A stretch of DNA of 64,000 nucleotides from Aquitalea magnusonii (GCF_002217795.2 NZ_AP018823.1:3410001-3474000); one strand, 5' to 3'; counted from the first letter of the stretch, positions 24,095 to 35,445 are shown. Numbers and translations: made by a program. The notes: generated by a model from the sequence alone, not told the origin.

Positions 24095-25396
24095 TCAACC
24101 CTGTTCCAGCCCTGCCCCCAGGCGGCCGATATACCAGTTGGTGAATTTCTCCACCAGCTCTTCGGTATAGGGCGAATACGGGCCGGGACGGTAGGCGGTG
24201 CTGTTGACGCCCACTTGCGACTCTTCCACCAGATGGCGGTCCTGGCCGTTGGTGGCATTCCACACGCGGGTGAGGTTGGCCACGTCGTAATCCACGCCTT
24301 CCACCGCGTCCTTGTGTACCAGCCACTTGGTGCGCACCAGGGTGGTGTCCGGGGTCAGCGGTAGTACAGTGAAGGTGACGATGTGGTCGGCCATGAAATG
24401 GTGCCAGGAGTTGGGCTGTGTCCAGAACGACAGGCCACCCGAATCGGCGTCCTTGATGTCGCCCAGCAGCTTTTTACAGGCCGAGCCGGTGTCCATGGTT
24501 TGCGACTGGCCCTTGCGGTCCAGCGGCATGCGCATGGTGCGGAAGCCGGACACGTCGGACAGCTTTTCGATTTCGGCCGACGGCAGGCCACAGGCCTCCC
24601 AGCGCGCATGGCTGTCCTTGACGATGTTTTCGTAATTGGCAAGGCCCGCCGCCAGCTCGGCCTTGGGGGCAAAGCCGTAGCTGTAGGCATACAGCGAGAT
24701 GGTGAGCTCGGGATGGTTGCCGGTGCAGTGGTAGCACTCGCGGTTGTTTTCCATCGTCAGCTTCCAGTTGCCCGCCTCGATGATGTCGATCTGGGCGGCC
24801 ACCTTGGTGTTTTCAATCTGGTGCGGGGCGATATAAGGGCCCATCTGCTCCAGCATCACGTCGATGTCGGCCGGCGGCTCGTCGGCCAGACAAACAAACA
24901 GCAGGCCTTGCAGATTCTTCAGATGCACCGGCTTCAGGCTGTGATGCGACAGGTCGAAGCCTTCGGGCATGTGGTCGGCAAAAATCAGCTTGCCGGCCAG
25001 GTTGTAGGTCCATTGGTGATAAGGACAGACCAGATTGCCCACCGAACCTTTTTCATCGGCGCACAGGCGCGAGCCACGGTGGCGGCAGACATTGTGGAAA
25101 GCCTTGATCTGCATGTCGTCGTCACGCAGGATCAGGATGGGTTCCTTGCCGATTTCCACGGTGACATAGTCGCCCGGCTCCGGAATTTCCGACGACACGG
25201 CCACGTAAATCCAGTGACGCTGGAAGATGTACTTGATGTCGGCATCAAACACTTCCTGCGAATTGTAGAACGGGGCCTCCAGGCTATACCCCGGCTGACG
25301 GCGGGCAACCAGCTCACGCAGTTTTTGTACCGGCTGGAAGCGAATGGCGCTTTCTTGCATTTCACGCATCTCCAAAACAAGTTTTTGCTCAGGCAT
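24095..25396 (-). CDS. gbcA: Glycine betaine monooxygenase, Rieske oxygenase component
   Basis: 433 residues. Rieske [2Fe-2S] ligands Cys104, His106, Cys124 and His127, and the mononuclear-iron region NNRECYHCTGNHPEL with His223 and His228. It demethylates glycine betaine to dimethylglycine, releasing formaldehyde. Length and context (gbcB downstream, dgcAB upstream) match Pseudomonas GbcA rather than carnitine or stachydrine oxygenases. 48 bp after etfB. Confidence 0.94.
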   Translation of the reverse strand: MPEQKLVLEMREMQESAIRFQPVQKLRELVARRQPGYSLEAPFYNSQEVFDADIKYIFQRHWIYVAVSSEIPEPGDYVTVEIGKEPILILRDDDMQIKAFHNVCRHRGSRLCADEKGSVGNLVCPYHQWTYNLAGKLIFADHMPEGFDLSHHSLKPVHLKNLQGLLFVCLADEPPADIDVMLEQMGPYIAPHQIENTKVAAQIDIIEAGNWKLTMENNRECYHCTGNHPELTISLYAYSYGFAPKAELAAGLANYENIVKDSHARWEACGLPSAEIEKLSDVSGFRTMRMPLDRKGQSQTMDTGSACKKLLGDIKDADSGGLSFWTQPNSWHHFMADHIVTFTVLPLTPDTTLVRTKWLVHKDAVEGVDYDVANLTRVWNATNGQDRHLVEESQVGVNSTAYRPGPYSPYTEELVEKFTNWYIGRLGAGLEQG

Positions 25397-25444
25397 CCTG
25401 CTAGCCGGTGGGTGGGGTGCTGGTCGGATGCTGCGGGGTTGTTG

Positions 25445-26191
25445 TCAGAAATCGACGAGCTGATGTTGCCTGAGGTAATCCAGCACAACTTGCGCTTTTT
25501 CGACAGAATCGCCCTGTTTTACGACCACCCCGGCCTGCTTGGCATCACCCCCGGCAATGGCCCCCTGCATGCGGGCATGACCACTGACCTTGCTGGCCGC
25601 CACCAACGCCCGCGCGCGGCGGGCAGGCTCCAGCACCACCGGGGCCAAAGCCGCGCCAGTGGCGGCTTTGCGCTTGATCTTGCCCTGCTGCAGACGGGCA
25701 TAGCTCCAGCCAGGCGCGGTGGCCGCACGCGGGTTGACGCTGGCCACCAGCGGCAGGCCGGCCTTGAGCGTGCGCCGCACGCCCTTGGGCAGCGCCTGCA
25801 CCGCCTGCCACTGCCGGTCGGATTTGGACAAGTCCAGCACATCCGGCAGCAAGGCCGCGCCCAGTTGCTCGGCCAGCTGATAAGGCAGCAGGCCGGAACC
25901 GTCACCGCCACCGGAACGGGCACCACACAGCACCATGTCGACACCCTGCAAGGCCGAGCCCAGCGCGGCGAGCACATCGCTGTCCGGGCTCAGGCTCAGG
26001 CTGTGGATGTTGTCTGCACCACGGGCCAGATAATCGGCCAGCGCGGCATCGTCGGCGGCACCGGCATACCAGACTTGCAGCTCACCGGGCAGGCGCTGCG
26101 CCAGTGCCAGTGCGGCCAGATCGGCCTCGCCGGCACAGGGACGGCCGCTGACCGGATGCACGGCCGGGGAAACCAGGACGGCTATTTTCAT
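25445..26191 (-). CDS. etfB: Electron transfer flavoprotein beta subunit, betaine-pathway type
   Basis: 248 residues of the ETF beta fold (MKIAVLVSPAVHPVSG start; MVLCGARSGGGDGSGLLP in the AMP/FAD contact region). Diverged from housekeeping ETF. Its start overlaps the etfA stop by 4 bp. With EtfA it presumably takes electrons from DgcA and passes them to DgcB or the quinone pool; this partner role is inferred from the operon. Confidence 0.88.
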   Translation of the reverse strand: MKIAVLVSPAVHPVSGRPCAGEADLAALALAQRLPGELQVWYAGAADDAALADYLARGADNIHSLSLSPDSDVLAALGSALQGVDMVLCGARSGGGDGSGLLPYQLAEQLGAALLPDVLDLSKSDRQWQAVQALPKGVRRTLKAGLPLVASVNPRAATAPGWSYARLQQGKIKRKAATGAALAPVVLEPARRARALVAASKVSGHARMQGAIAGGDAKQAGVVVKQGDSVEKAQVVLDYLRQHQLVDF

Positions 26192-27297
26192 ACTTGCTTC
26201 TCCTTGCGCTCACGTCGCACCAGTTGTTCAAACGCACTGATGAAGGACTGGCAGTCGTCGATGATGCTGAGGTCGGCACGCTTGATCATGGGGGCGGCGG
26301 CATCCAGGTTCACCGCAATCACATGGCGGCAGGACTTGATGCCTTGCAGATGCTGTACCGCACCGGATATGCCCAGCGCGATATAGGCGCTGGCCTGCAC
26401 CGTCTTGCCGGTGGCACCCACCTGCTTGTCGCGGGTGAAGCGGCCATCGTCCACCGCCACGCGGGACGCACCCACGGCGGCACCCAGTGCTTCGGCCAGC
26501 GCCAGAAAGCCCGGCACATTGCTGACGCCATTGCCGGCGGACACGATCAGGTCGGCCTCTTCCAGCGCCAGCTCGGAAGCCGGACTGGCGGCACTGCCCA
26601 GGTCCTGCACTTGCTCGCTGACGGCTGGCAGGGCAGCGGTTTCCAGCCGCTCGCCCTTGCCGACAAAGGGCAGTTTGGCTTCGGCCACGCCACGCGCCAG
26701 CAACAGTAGCTGTGCGCGTTCACGCAGGCTGAAACCGGCACCGGGCTGGCGGCGGCGCACGCCATCAGCGGCGATTTCCACCACATCGGTCACCACCGAC
26801 AGCCGCGCGCGACAGGCCAGACGGCGGCCCAGGTCGGCATCCTCGCCACGGTCGGCAAACAGCACGGTATGCGGGCTTTCCTGCTGCAACAGTTGTTGCA
26901 GCAAGGCCAGTTTCTGTTCCGGTGCGTAGCCGGGGTCGGCCACGGTCAGGGCGCGGTCCACGGCCAGTTCGGCCAGCGCTTCCGGCGCGGCGTCTTCCAT
27001 GCCGTACAGCAAGGCCAGTACTTCGCCGTCCTTGCCCGCCAGAATGGCGGCGGCGGCAATGGCTTCGCGCGCGGCATCATCCAGTTGGCCGCGTTCGGCA
27101 TGGGCCACCACCAGCAGGCGCTGGCTGAACGGCCCGTTGCTGCGCAGCGGCTTGTGGGCCGGGCCGTGGGCCAGCATGGCGGCATCGCGGCTGCCGCTGT
27201 CATCGCCCAGCACAATGCGCTTGAGGCCGCTGGGCCCCAGCACCCACGGGCGACGCGGGTCGATGCGCGGAATGGCCTGGGTAGAAAAATCCATCAC
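26188..27297 (-). CDS. etfA: Electron transfer flavoprotein alpha subunit, betaine-pathway type
   Basis: 369 residues: an N-terminal extension (about 1-70), the alpha/beta half, then the C-terminal FAD-binding domain with KQVGATGKTVQASAYIALG, ISGAVQHLQGIKS and VIAVNLDAAAPM, all ETF-alpha hallmarks. Encoded between dgcB and etfB, as in Pseudomonas betaine clusters. Confidence 0.9.
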   Translation of the reverse strand: MMDFSTQAIPRIDPRRPWVLGPSGLKRIVLGDDSGSRDAAMLAHGPAHKPLRSNGPFSQRLLVVAHAERGQLDDAAREAIAAAAILAGKDGEVLALLYGMEDAAPEALAELAVDRALTVADPGYAPEQKLALLQQLLQQESPHTVLFADRGEDADLGRRLACRARLSVVTDVVEIAADGVRRRQPGAGFSLRERAQLLLLARGVAEAKLPFVGKGERLETAALPAVSEQVQDLGSAASPASELALEEADLIVSAGNGVSNVPGFLALAEALGAAVGASRVAVDDGRFTRDKQVGATGKTVQASAYIALGISGAVQHLQGIKSCRHVIAVNLDAAAPMIKRADLSIIDDCQSFISAFEQLVRRERKEKQV

Positions 27298-27355
27298 TTT
27301 CTCCTTGTAAGCAGCAGCGGACGGGGCGAAGTCTGTGCTTCTGCCCCGGCTCGCC

Positions 27356-29245
<1,890 letters not shown>

Positions 29246-29246
29246 G

Positions 29247-31307
29247 TCAGAAATCCTTCACCAGACGCAGGGCGTCGTAGATGGCACCGTGGATGTTGTG
29301 CATGGAAATGCAGTCACCCACGCGGAACAGCAAAAACTCGCCCGCCGCCAGCGGCTGCGACAGGGAAGGTTGCGGCTGCGAGGCAAACAGGGTGTGGACG
29401 TCGGTCTGGCCCTGGTTCTTCGATAGCTCCTTCATCTCCCAGTACAGGCTGTCATTGGGCAGGATGCCGTTTTCGATCACCACCTGATCCACCGCCCGCT
29501 CTTCCAGCGCCTCGGTGTATTCATTGCGCAGCACGGCAATTTTCTTGTCGCCCTCGGCATACACCTTGTCCAGCCAGAAATTGGGGGTAGGGATGATGCC
29601 CTGTGCGTACAGGCGGCGGTAGAAAATGGGGAAAGTCGTCCCGCCGGTGTCGTCGCCCACTTTTACGTCGGGGGTGACGATTTCCACCGTGCTGCCACGG
29701 CTGGACAGGAAGTCGGCCACGCCGAAACCGGCCTGGGTGCTGACGGCGTCATACACCAGCACGTTCTTGCCCGGTTCCACCTTGCCGGACAGGATGTCCC
29801 AGCTGCTGACGGCAATGCCTTCATCCACGCCCCAGTCCGGCACCTGGCTGGTATATGGCACACCACCGGTGGCCAGCACCACGATGTCCGGTTTTTCCGC
29901 CAGGATCATCGCCTTGTCGGCGGCCACGCCCAGACGGCGATCCACCCCCAGACGCTGGGTTTCCATGTCCAGCCAGCGCACGATGCCCGCCATCTGTTCG
30001 CGCTGCGGGGCCTTGGCGGCCAGTACGATCTGCCCGCCTACCTGCGGCTGTTTCTCGAACAGCACCACTTCATGGCCACGCTCGCGCGCCACGCGGGCGG
30101 CTTCCAGCCCGGCCGGGCCGGCACCTACCACCACCACCTTGCGCAGCTTGTCGGCCTTGGCAATGTCGTGCGGCATGGTGGCTTCACGGCTGGTGGCGGC
30201 ATTCTGGATGCACAACACGTCCTGACCGTGATACTGGCGGTCGATGCAGTAGTTGGCGCCCACGCACTGACGGATCTGGTCCTCCTTGCCATCGCGGATC
30301 TTGATCACCAGATGCGGGTCGGCAATATGGGCGCGGGTCATGCCCACCATGTCCACCATGCCGCTGGCCAGAATGCGTTCGGCCTGTACCGGGTCGCGAA
30401 TGCTTTGCGCGTGCATCACCGGCACCTTGGACACCGACTTGATGCCGGCAGCCAGATGCACAAACGGCTCTGGCGGCAAGGCCATCGGCGGCATGCAGTT
30501 GGCCAGGGTGTTGTGGGTGTCGGCACCGGAACCCACCACCGACAGGTAGTCGATCAGGCCGGTTTCCGACATGGCGGCGGCAATGTCCTTCAGCATGTCG
30601 TGGCTGAGGCCGTCTTCATGGAATTCGTCACCGCACATGCGCAGGCCGACGCAGAAATCCGGGCCTACTTCGGCCCGTACCGCATTGAGCACTTCCACGC
30701 CAAAGCGCAGGCGGTTTTCAAAGCTGCCGCCCCATTCGTCGCTGCGGAAGTTGGTGCGCGGACTCCAGAACTGGTCGATCAGATGCTGGTGGGCGGCGGA
30801 AATCTCGATGCCGTCCATGCCGGCAGCCTTCACCCGGCGCGCCGCCTGGGCAAAGTCGGCAATGATGCGGCGGATTTCATGCTGCTCGATCACCTTGGCA
30901 TTGCCACGGTGTACCGGTTCGCGAATGCCGGACGGGCTGACCAGATGCGGCCAGTGCTCGCCGTAATAGCTGGAGCGGCGGCCCATGTGGGTGGCCTGGA
31001 TCATGATCTTGGCGCCGTGGCGGTGCATGGCCTCGGCCAGCCGCGCCAGCGGGTCGATGATGGCGTCGGTGGCCAGGTTCACCGACTTCCACCAGCTTTG
31101 CGGGCTGTCGATGGACACCGGGCTGGAGCCGCCACAAATGGCCAGGCCCAGGCCGCCCTTGGCCTTTTCTTCGTAATAGCGGATGTAACGGTCGCCGGGC
31201 AGGCCGCCCGGCTCGGCATAAACCTCGGCATGCGCGGTGCTCACCACGCGGTTGCGCAGCGTCAGCTTGTTCAGGGTAATGGGCGCAAACAGGTGCGGAT
31301 AGCGCAT
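29247..31307 (-). CDS. dgcA: Dimethylglycine demethylase, NADH:flavin oxidoreductase family
   Basis: 686 residues. N-terminal FMN TIM barrel of the Old Yellow Enzyme/trimethylamine dehydrogenase type (to about 360), a cysteine cluster in CVGANYC...VLCIQNAA for [4Fe-4S], then a pyridine nucleotide-disulfide domain (VVGAGPAGLEAARVARERG). Converts dimethylglycine to sarcosine with release of formaldehyde. It follows the DUF5943/V4R gene by 15 bp and precedes dgcB directly. Confidence 0.93.
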   Translation of the reverse strand: MRYPHLFAPITLNKLTLRNRVVSTAHAEVYAEPGGLPGDRYIRYYEEKAKGGLGLAICGGSSPVSIDSPQSWWKSVNLATDAIIDPLARLAEAMHRHGAKIMIQATHMGRRSSYYGEHWPHLVSPSGIREPVHRGNAKVIEQHEIRRIIADFAQAARRVKAAGMDGIEISAAHQHLIDQFWSPRTNFRSDEWGGSFENRLRFGVEVLNAVRAEVGPDFCVGLRMCGDEFHEDGLSHDMLKDIAAAMSETGLIDYLSVVGSGADTHNTLANCMPPMALPPEPFVHLAAGIKSVSKVPVMHAQSIRDPVQAERILASGMVDMVGMTRAHIADPHLVIKIRDGKEDQIRQCVGANYCIDRQYHGQDVLCIQNAATSREATMPHDIAKADKLRKVVVVGAGPAGLEAARVARERGHEVVLFEKQPQVGGQIVLAAKAPQREQMAGIVRWLDMETQRLGVDRRLGVAADKAMILAEKPDIVVLATGGVPYTSQVPDWGVDEGIAVSSWDILSGKVEPGKNVLVYDAVSTQAGFGVADFLSSRGSTVEIVTPDVKVGDDTGGTTFPIFYRRLYAQGIIPTPNFWLDKVYAEGDKKIAVLRNEYTEALEERAVDQVVIENGILPNDSLYWEMKELSKNQGQTDVHTLFASQPQPSLSQPLAAGEFLLFRVGDCISMHNIHGAIYDALRLVKDF

Positions 31308-31322
31308 GGGACGACTCCCGGC

Positions 31323-31856
31323 TTACAAGGGATGAACGGTGAAAATGCAGTAGTCGGCACCCAGGCCGGCACACTGGCTTTCGCGGCTGACGGTGCGGTA
31401 GTCATGGCCCAGGTTTTCGCCCACCCAGTCCATGGCACCGGCAAACCAGCCGGCAAACAGATAGCAGGCCATGTGTTCGCTCTGCGGCGCACCGGCCACG
31501 CCCTGGGCCAGCACGAAACAGGAATTGTCCAGGCGGATGCTGGCATTGCCGGTCACTTCGTCGGCCTCGATGAAGCTGAACTGGCCCCAGCCGCGCTGCG
31601 ACAGGCGGGACAGATAGTGTTCGAACACCGCCATGCCCTTCAGGCCATGGGTTTGCGCTTCGCTGCCGCACCAGAAGTGGGCGGAACGGTAACCGGCTTC
31701 GTACAGCGAATCGGCATACACGCGACGGCCCAGTGCCGCCTCGATGGCCAGATGGTTGTTGATGAAGAAATGCCGCGGCACATACAGCATGGGCAGGCCG
31801 TTGGTACTCCAGACGCCGGTGTCGGCATCCACGTCGATGGGAAGTTGAGGTTGCAT
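31323..31856 (-). CDS. DUF5943/V4R-like protein of the dgc operon
   Basis: 177 residues starting MQPQLPIDVDADTGVW, with a V4R-like fold (LYEAGYRSAHFWC in the middle; CAGLGADYCIFTVHP at the end, like the terminal cysteine region of 4-vinyl-reductase domains). The equivalent gene sits beside dgcA in Pseudomonas (PA5397-type, from memory). Possible small-molecule binding or assembly role; no experiment known to me. Start chosen at 31856 because CAGGAGAG precedes it; the frame extends 13 codons further. Confidence 0.75.
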   Translation of the reverse strand: MQPQLPIDVDADTGVWSTNGLPMLYVPRHFFINNHLAIEAALGRRVYADSLYEAGYRSAHFWCGSEAQTHGLKGMAVFEHYLSRLSQRGWGQFSFIEADEVTGNASIRLDNSCFVLAQGVAGAPQSEHMACYLFAGWFAGAMDWVGENLGHDYRTVSRESQCAGLGADYCIFTVHPL

Positions 31857-32317
31857 GCCACTCTCCTGAGCAAGATGGGCGAGTCTGTCCGCCATTGCCT
31901 TGCATGGTGCCGGAGGGCATGCTGCTGCTGTTCAGCGCTTGCGACAGGTATTTGCCCCATACCGACCAGCAGGTCGCTGCCGGACATGCGTTGACCAGCG
32001 CAGTCGCCAGCACGCATAGCGCAGCCCTCCCAAATGGCAGGCAAGCGGCGCACATCGCCAGATCGGTCCTGCCTGCCAAGAGGCGGCACCAGGCAGCGAG
32101 CAAGGGCGAACACCGGCAGATGTGCTGCTGCGGTCAGGCCGGCAGGGCATTGCGCCTGTAGCTGCGCAGCGCGATACAGTGCGCATTTGGCCTTTAAACT
32201 GTTGCAGTCCAACTTTCGGTCAGTCCAAAGCCCCTGCAGTTGCGGGCATATTCATCGGTCATCAAAAGCGGGGCGCGATTGCAGCGCCCTTCCCTGCCAC
32301 CGAACCGGTCCTTCACC
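31857..32317. promoter_or_regulatory. Divergent intergenic region of dgc operon and alpha/beta hydrolase
   Basis: 460 bp without a convincing gene. Holds the candidate operator at 31973-31988. Several open frames here are long only because of high GC. Confidence 0.45.
31973..31988 (-). promoter_or_regulatory. Candidate GbdR-type operator (dgc operon)
   Basis: CATGTCCG-GCAGC-GAC on the minus strand, about 117 bp before the DUF5943-dgcA start. Same pattern and similar distance as at soxB. Confidence 0.5.
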
Positions 32318-33253
32318 ATGCATACCCTTACCGACGACGGCACCCGCCTGTTTCTCAGCCGTGTGGGCGATCGGGGCTGTCCTCCCCTGATCCTGGCCCA
32401 TGGCACTTTTACCAATCAGCGCAGTTGCGCGCCGCTGGCCAGCCATCTGGCGGCGCGCGGCTGGCAATGCTGGCTGTTTGACTGGCGCGGGCATGGCCAT
32501 AGCGACAAGCCGGCGCGGCCCTACGACTTTGAAACACTGGCCACGCAGGACGTAGCGGCCATGCTGCGGGTGGTGGAAGAAAACTGCGGGCCGCTGCGGC
32601 CCTTCTGGCTGGGCCATTCGGCCGGGGCAATCATCGCGGCGCTGTGGCTGGCCAGACAAGCCCCGGCCTGCACCCGCCTGGCAGGCTTGCTGATGCTGGC
32701 GGCTCAGGCAGGCAGCCAGCAGCGCCACTGGCAGTTGCAGTGGAAGATCCGGCTGATCAGTTGGCTGCTGCCGCTGCGCCAGCAGATAGACAGCCGCTGG
32801 ATGCCGCTGGCCACCGAGCCGGAAAGCAGCCGCCTGCTACGGCAATGGTGTCAGTGGAATCTGCACGACCACATGCAGACCAAGGATGGCTTTGACTACC
32901 TGTCGGCGCTGGGCCGGCAGCAACTGCCGGTGCTGGCGCTGGCCGGCGGCGGGGATGACTTCATTTCCCCGCCGGATGGCTGCCGCCGTTTGCTGGAAAG
33001 CTTTGGCAGCGCCAGCAAGCGCTATGTGCTGTGCAGTCAGGCACAAGGCTTTCTGGAGGACTACAGCCACGAGCGGCTGTTATTGTCGAAAAATGCCAAG
33101 AACGAAATCTGGCCCTTGCTGGAAAACTGGCTGCACCAGCATATTGACCAGTCCTCCCCCGACAGCCCGCCAGCCCAAACCAACCTGCTGCTGAGCCAGC
33201 CCAGCAGAATCTCGGTGCGGGCAGGCAGCGGCGACAGCACGCTGCAGCACTAG
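32318..33253 (+). CDS. Alpha/beta hydrolase
   Basis: 311 residues of the alpha/beta-hydrolase fold: oxyanion-region LAHGTFTN (27-34), nucleophile Ser101 in GHSAGA, an acid in GGGDDFISPP, and a candidate His in EDYSHERLL. Soluble, with no signal peptide from the start MHTLTDDGTR at 32318 (the frame extends 26 codons upstream without need). It is the only plus-strand gene inside the catabolic island and is divergent from the dgc operon. It might hydrolyse an ester precursor of choline or betaine; the substrate is unknown. Confidence 0.8.
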   Translation: MHTLTDDGTRLFLSRVGDRGCPPLILAHGTFTNQRSCAPLASHLAARGWQCWLFDWRGHGHSDKPARPYDFETLATQDVAAMLRVVEENCGPLRPFWLGHSAGAIIAALWLARQAPACTRLAGLLMLAAQAGSQQRHWQLQWKIRLISWLLPLRQQIDSRWMPLATEPESSRLLRQWCQWNLHDHMQTKDGFDYLSALGRQQLPVLALAGGGDDFISPPDGCRRLLESFGSASKRYVLCSQAQGFLEDYSHERLLLSKNAKNEIWPLLENWLHQHIDQSSPDSPPAQTNLLLSQPSRISVRAGSGDSTLQH

Positions 33254-33304
33254 GCAGTGCAAGCGCACACGGCAAGGACTATGTGCCGGCCAGCAGCCCG
33301 GCAG

Positions 33305-33332
33305 CGCCCGCCGCCAGCAAAAGGTGGCGGGC
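33305..33332. terminator. Bidirectional terminator-like hairpin
   Basis: GCCCGCCGCCA-GCAAAAGG-TGGCGGGC between the convergent hydrolase and betX genes. No long T-run. Confidence 0.45.
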
Positions 33333-33352
33333 TGCAGCCACTCAGGCCGCGC

Positions 33353-34198
33353 TCAGTGCGTCCACTCGTTGACCTTGGCGGCGTTGGCCTTCACCCAGCT
33401 ATCCGCCGCGGCTGCCGGTTTGGCACCGTTTTCCACATCCAGCATCACCTTGCCGATTTCCTCCGGCTTCCAGCGGAATTTCTTGAAGAAGGCCACCACT
33501 TCCGGCGCCTTGGCGGTGAGGCCGGGGTTGATCACGCTATCCACATGCTCGGCATCGCCATACACCTTCTGCGGGTCTTCCAGGAAGCGCAGTTTCCACT
33601 TGGCAAACATCCAGTGCGGAATCCAGCCGGTGACGGCAATGGCTTTCTTGCTGTTGATGGAGCGGGCCAGTTCAGCCGCCATGCCGGTACCGGAGCTGGG
33701 CAGCAGGGTGTAGTCCAACTGGTATTTCTTGATGGCTTCTTCGGTTTTCTTCATCACGCCGGCACCGGCATCGATACCGACAATGCGGCCCTGGAAGGCG
33801 GCCTTGTTGGCGTTGAGGTCGGCAATGGAATGCGCGGCCACGTAATCAGGCACGATCAGGCCGATCTTGGCACCGGGATAGTTCACCGCCACATCCACCA
33901 CCTTGTCCTTGAACTGGCTGTAATACGCTTCGTGGGTGGTGGGCAGCCAGGCCGACAGCGTGGCATCCAGATCACCCCGCGCCACCCCCTGCCACATGAT
34001 GCCGGCGGCCACCGGCACCATTTCCACCGGATAACCCAGCTTGTTGCGGATGATGTTGGCCGCCACATTGGTGGTGGCCACACTGTCCGACCAGCCTTCT
34101 ACATAGCCGATCTTGATGGTGGGCTTGTCAGCCGCCTGGCTACAGAATGGCAGGGCCACACCGGCCAGCAGCAGGGCAAGAAATTGGCGTTTCAGCAT
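33353..34198 (-). CDS. betX: Orphan glycine betaine/choline-binding protein
   Basis: 281 residues with signal peptide (MLKRQFLALLLAGVALPFCS, cleavage near SQAADK) and OpuAC-type fold: IGYVEGWSDSVATTNVAAN, LDATLSAWLPTTHEAYY, AVTGWIPHWMFAKW. No permease is adjacent. In Pseudomonas the orphan proteins BetX and CaiX share the CbcWV permease, so this one probably uses ChoW-ChoV. Start at 34198 chosen for GGAG 6 bp upstream; a 15-codon extension is possible but lacks sense. Confidence 0.82.
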   Translation of the reverse strand: MLKRQFLALLLAGVALPFCSQAADKPTIKIGYVEGWSDSVATTNVAANIIRNKLGYPVEMVPVAAGIMWQGVARGDLDATLSAWLPTTHEAYYSQFKDKVVDVAVNYPGAKIGLIVPDYVAAHSIADLNANKAAFQGRIVGIDAGAGVMKKTEEAIKKYQLDYTLLPSSGTGMAAELARSINSKKAIAVTGWIPHWMFAKWKLRFLEDPQKVYGDAEHVDSVINPGLTAKAPEVVAFFKKFRWKPEEIGKVMLDVENGAKPAAAADSWVKANAAKVNEWTH

Positions 34199-34404
34199 TG
34201 CGTTCTCCAAAGATAGACAGGTTGAATCAAGGATGAACATCACAGCGCGGCTGCGGCATCATGCAAGTGCCGTGTGGTCAGCCCGCTTCCGTTACAGCAC
34301 CGTAGCTGTTACTGCACGGAAACCGGGTCTGCCTAAGGCAGCCCGGCGTTCTTGTTGTAAACGGCAGCCCGCTGGTGACGGGCACAGTGGCAAGCGAATA
34401 AAAA

Positions 34405-34426
34405 AGCGGGGTCTTGCGACCCCGCT
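34405..34426 (-). terminator. Rho-independent terminator downstream of dipeptidase gene
   Basis: AGCGGGGTC-GCAA-GACCCCGCT followed by TTTTTATT on the minus strand. Ends the soxBDAG-MFS-dipeptidase unit; betX then needs its own promoter in 34199-34404. Confidence 0.88.
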
Positions 34427-34432
34427 CAAGGC

Positions 34433-35404
34433 TCAACACCCCCAGACGTCTGCAAATACACGGAGCCAGTTTTCACCCAGCACCTTGCGGATCTTGCTCT
34501 CGGACCAGCCAGCCTTTTCCATGGCGGCGGTCAGATTCGGCGTTTCGCCGATGGTGCGGATGCCTTCCGGATTCAGGATGGTGCCAAAGTTGGTCAGGCG
34601 GCGATGACGGCCCTTGTCGTGGGTGATCCAGTCAAAGAAGCCCTTGTCATAGCCCTGGGTGAAATCGGTGCCGTAGCCCACGCAGTCCTCACCCACCAGG
34701 TTGATGATGTAGTCCATGGCTTCGACATAGTCGTCCACCGTGGCCTCTATGCCGCGCTTGAGGAAGGGCGGGAACATGGTGACGCCGATGAAGCCGCCAT
34801 GGTCGGCAATGAAGCGCAGTTCTTCATCGCTCTTGTTACGCGGGTGTTCTTTCAGGCCGGACGGCAGGCAGTGCGAGTAGCACACCGGTTTTTTGGATTC
34901 CAGAATGGCCTCGCGCGAGGTGTTGCCGCCCACATGGGACAAATCCACCATGATGCCCACGCGGTTCATCTCGTTGATCACTTCGCGGCCAAAGCCGGAC
35001 AGGCCGCCGTCGCGCTCGTAGCAGCCGGTGCCCACCAGGTTTTGCGTGTTGTAGCACAGTTGCACCACGCGCACGCCCATGTCGGCAAAGGCTTCGATAT
35101 AACCCAGATTGTCTTCAAAGGCGTGGGCGTTCTGGAAACCCAGGATGATGCCGGTCTTGCCCTCGGCCTTGGCACGGCGCACGTCTTCCGTGGTGCGCAC
35201 CAGGGTGAGGATGTCGCTGTAATCGCGAATCTGCTTTTTCATCTCCGCGATATTGGCCACGGTGTCCTGAAAACCTTCCCACACCGACACGGTACAGTTG
35301 GCCGCCGACAGGCCGCCACGGCGCATGTCGTCGAATACCTCGCGGCTCCATTTGGCAATGATCAGCCCGTCAATCACCAGTGCGTCCTGATGCAGCGTCG
35401 TCAT
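34433..35404 (-). CDS. Membrane-dipeptidase family (peptidase M19) protein of betaine clusters
   Basis: 323 residues of the renal dipeptidase/M19 TIM-barrel family (GFQNAHAFEDNLGYIEAFAD; GIMVDLSHVGGNTS; KPVCYSHCLPSGLKEHPRN; CVGYGTDFTQGYDKGFFDW). The N-terminal metal-binding HxD of classical members is absent: the sequence is IDGLIIAK where DGHxD is expected, while the later His and Asp residues remain. Similar genes lie beside dgcAB in Pseudomonas (PA5396-type). True substrate unknown; metal site may be mononuclear. GGGGAG lies 8 bp before the chosen start (35404). Confidence 0.82.
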   Translation of the reverse strand: MTTLHQDALVIDGLIIAKWSREVFDDMRRGGLSAANCTVSVWEGFQDTVANIAEMKKQIRDYSDILTLVRTTEDVRRAKAEGKTGIILGFQNAHAFEDNLGYIEAFADMGVRVVQLCYNTQNLVGTGCYERDGGLSGFGREVINEMNRVGIMVDLSHVGGNTSREAILESKKPVCYSHCLPSGLKEHPRNKSDEELRFIADHGGFIGVTMFPPFLKRGIEATVDDYVEAMDYIINLVGEDCVGYGTDFTQGYDKGFFDWITHDKGRHRRLTNFGTILNPEGIRTIGETPNLTAAMEKAGWSESKIRKVLGENWLRVFADVWGC

Positions 35405-35445
35405 ACACGTACTCCCCAACAGAAAAAAGTGGAACAACAAGCGGC

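Noticed and set aside
24383..26386. A 667-codon plus-strand open frame
   Set aside because: Runs antisense over gbcA and etfB, both clearly real.
30072..31994. A 640-codon plus-strand open frame
   Set aside because: Antisense to dgcA and the V4R-like gene; no recognisable domain.
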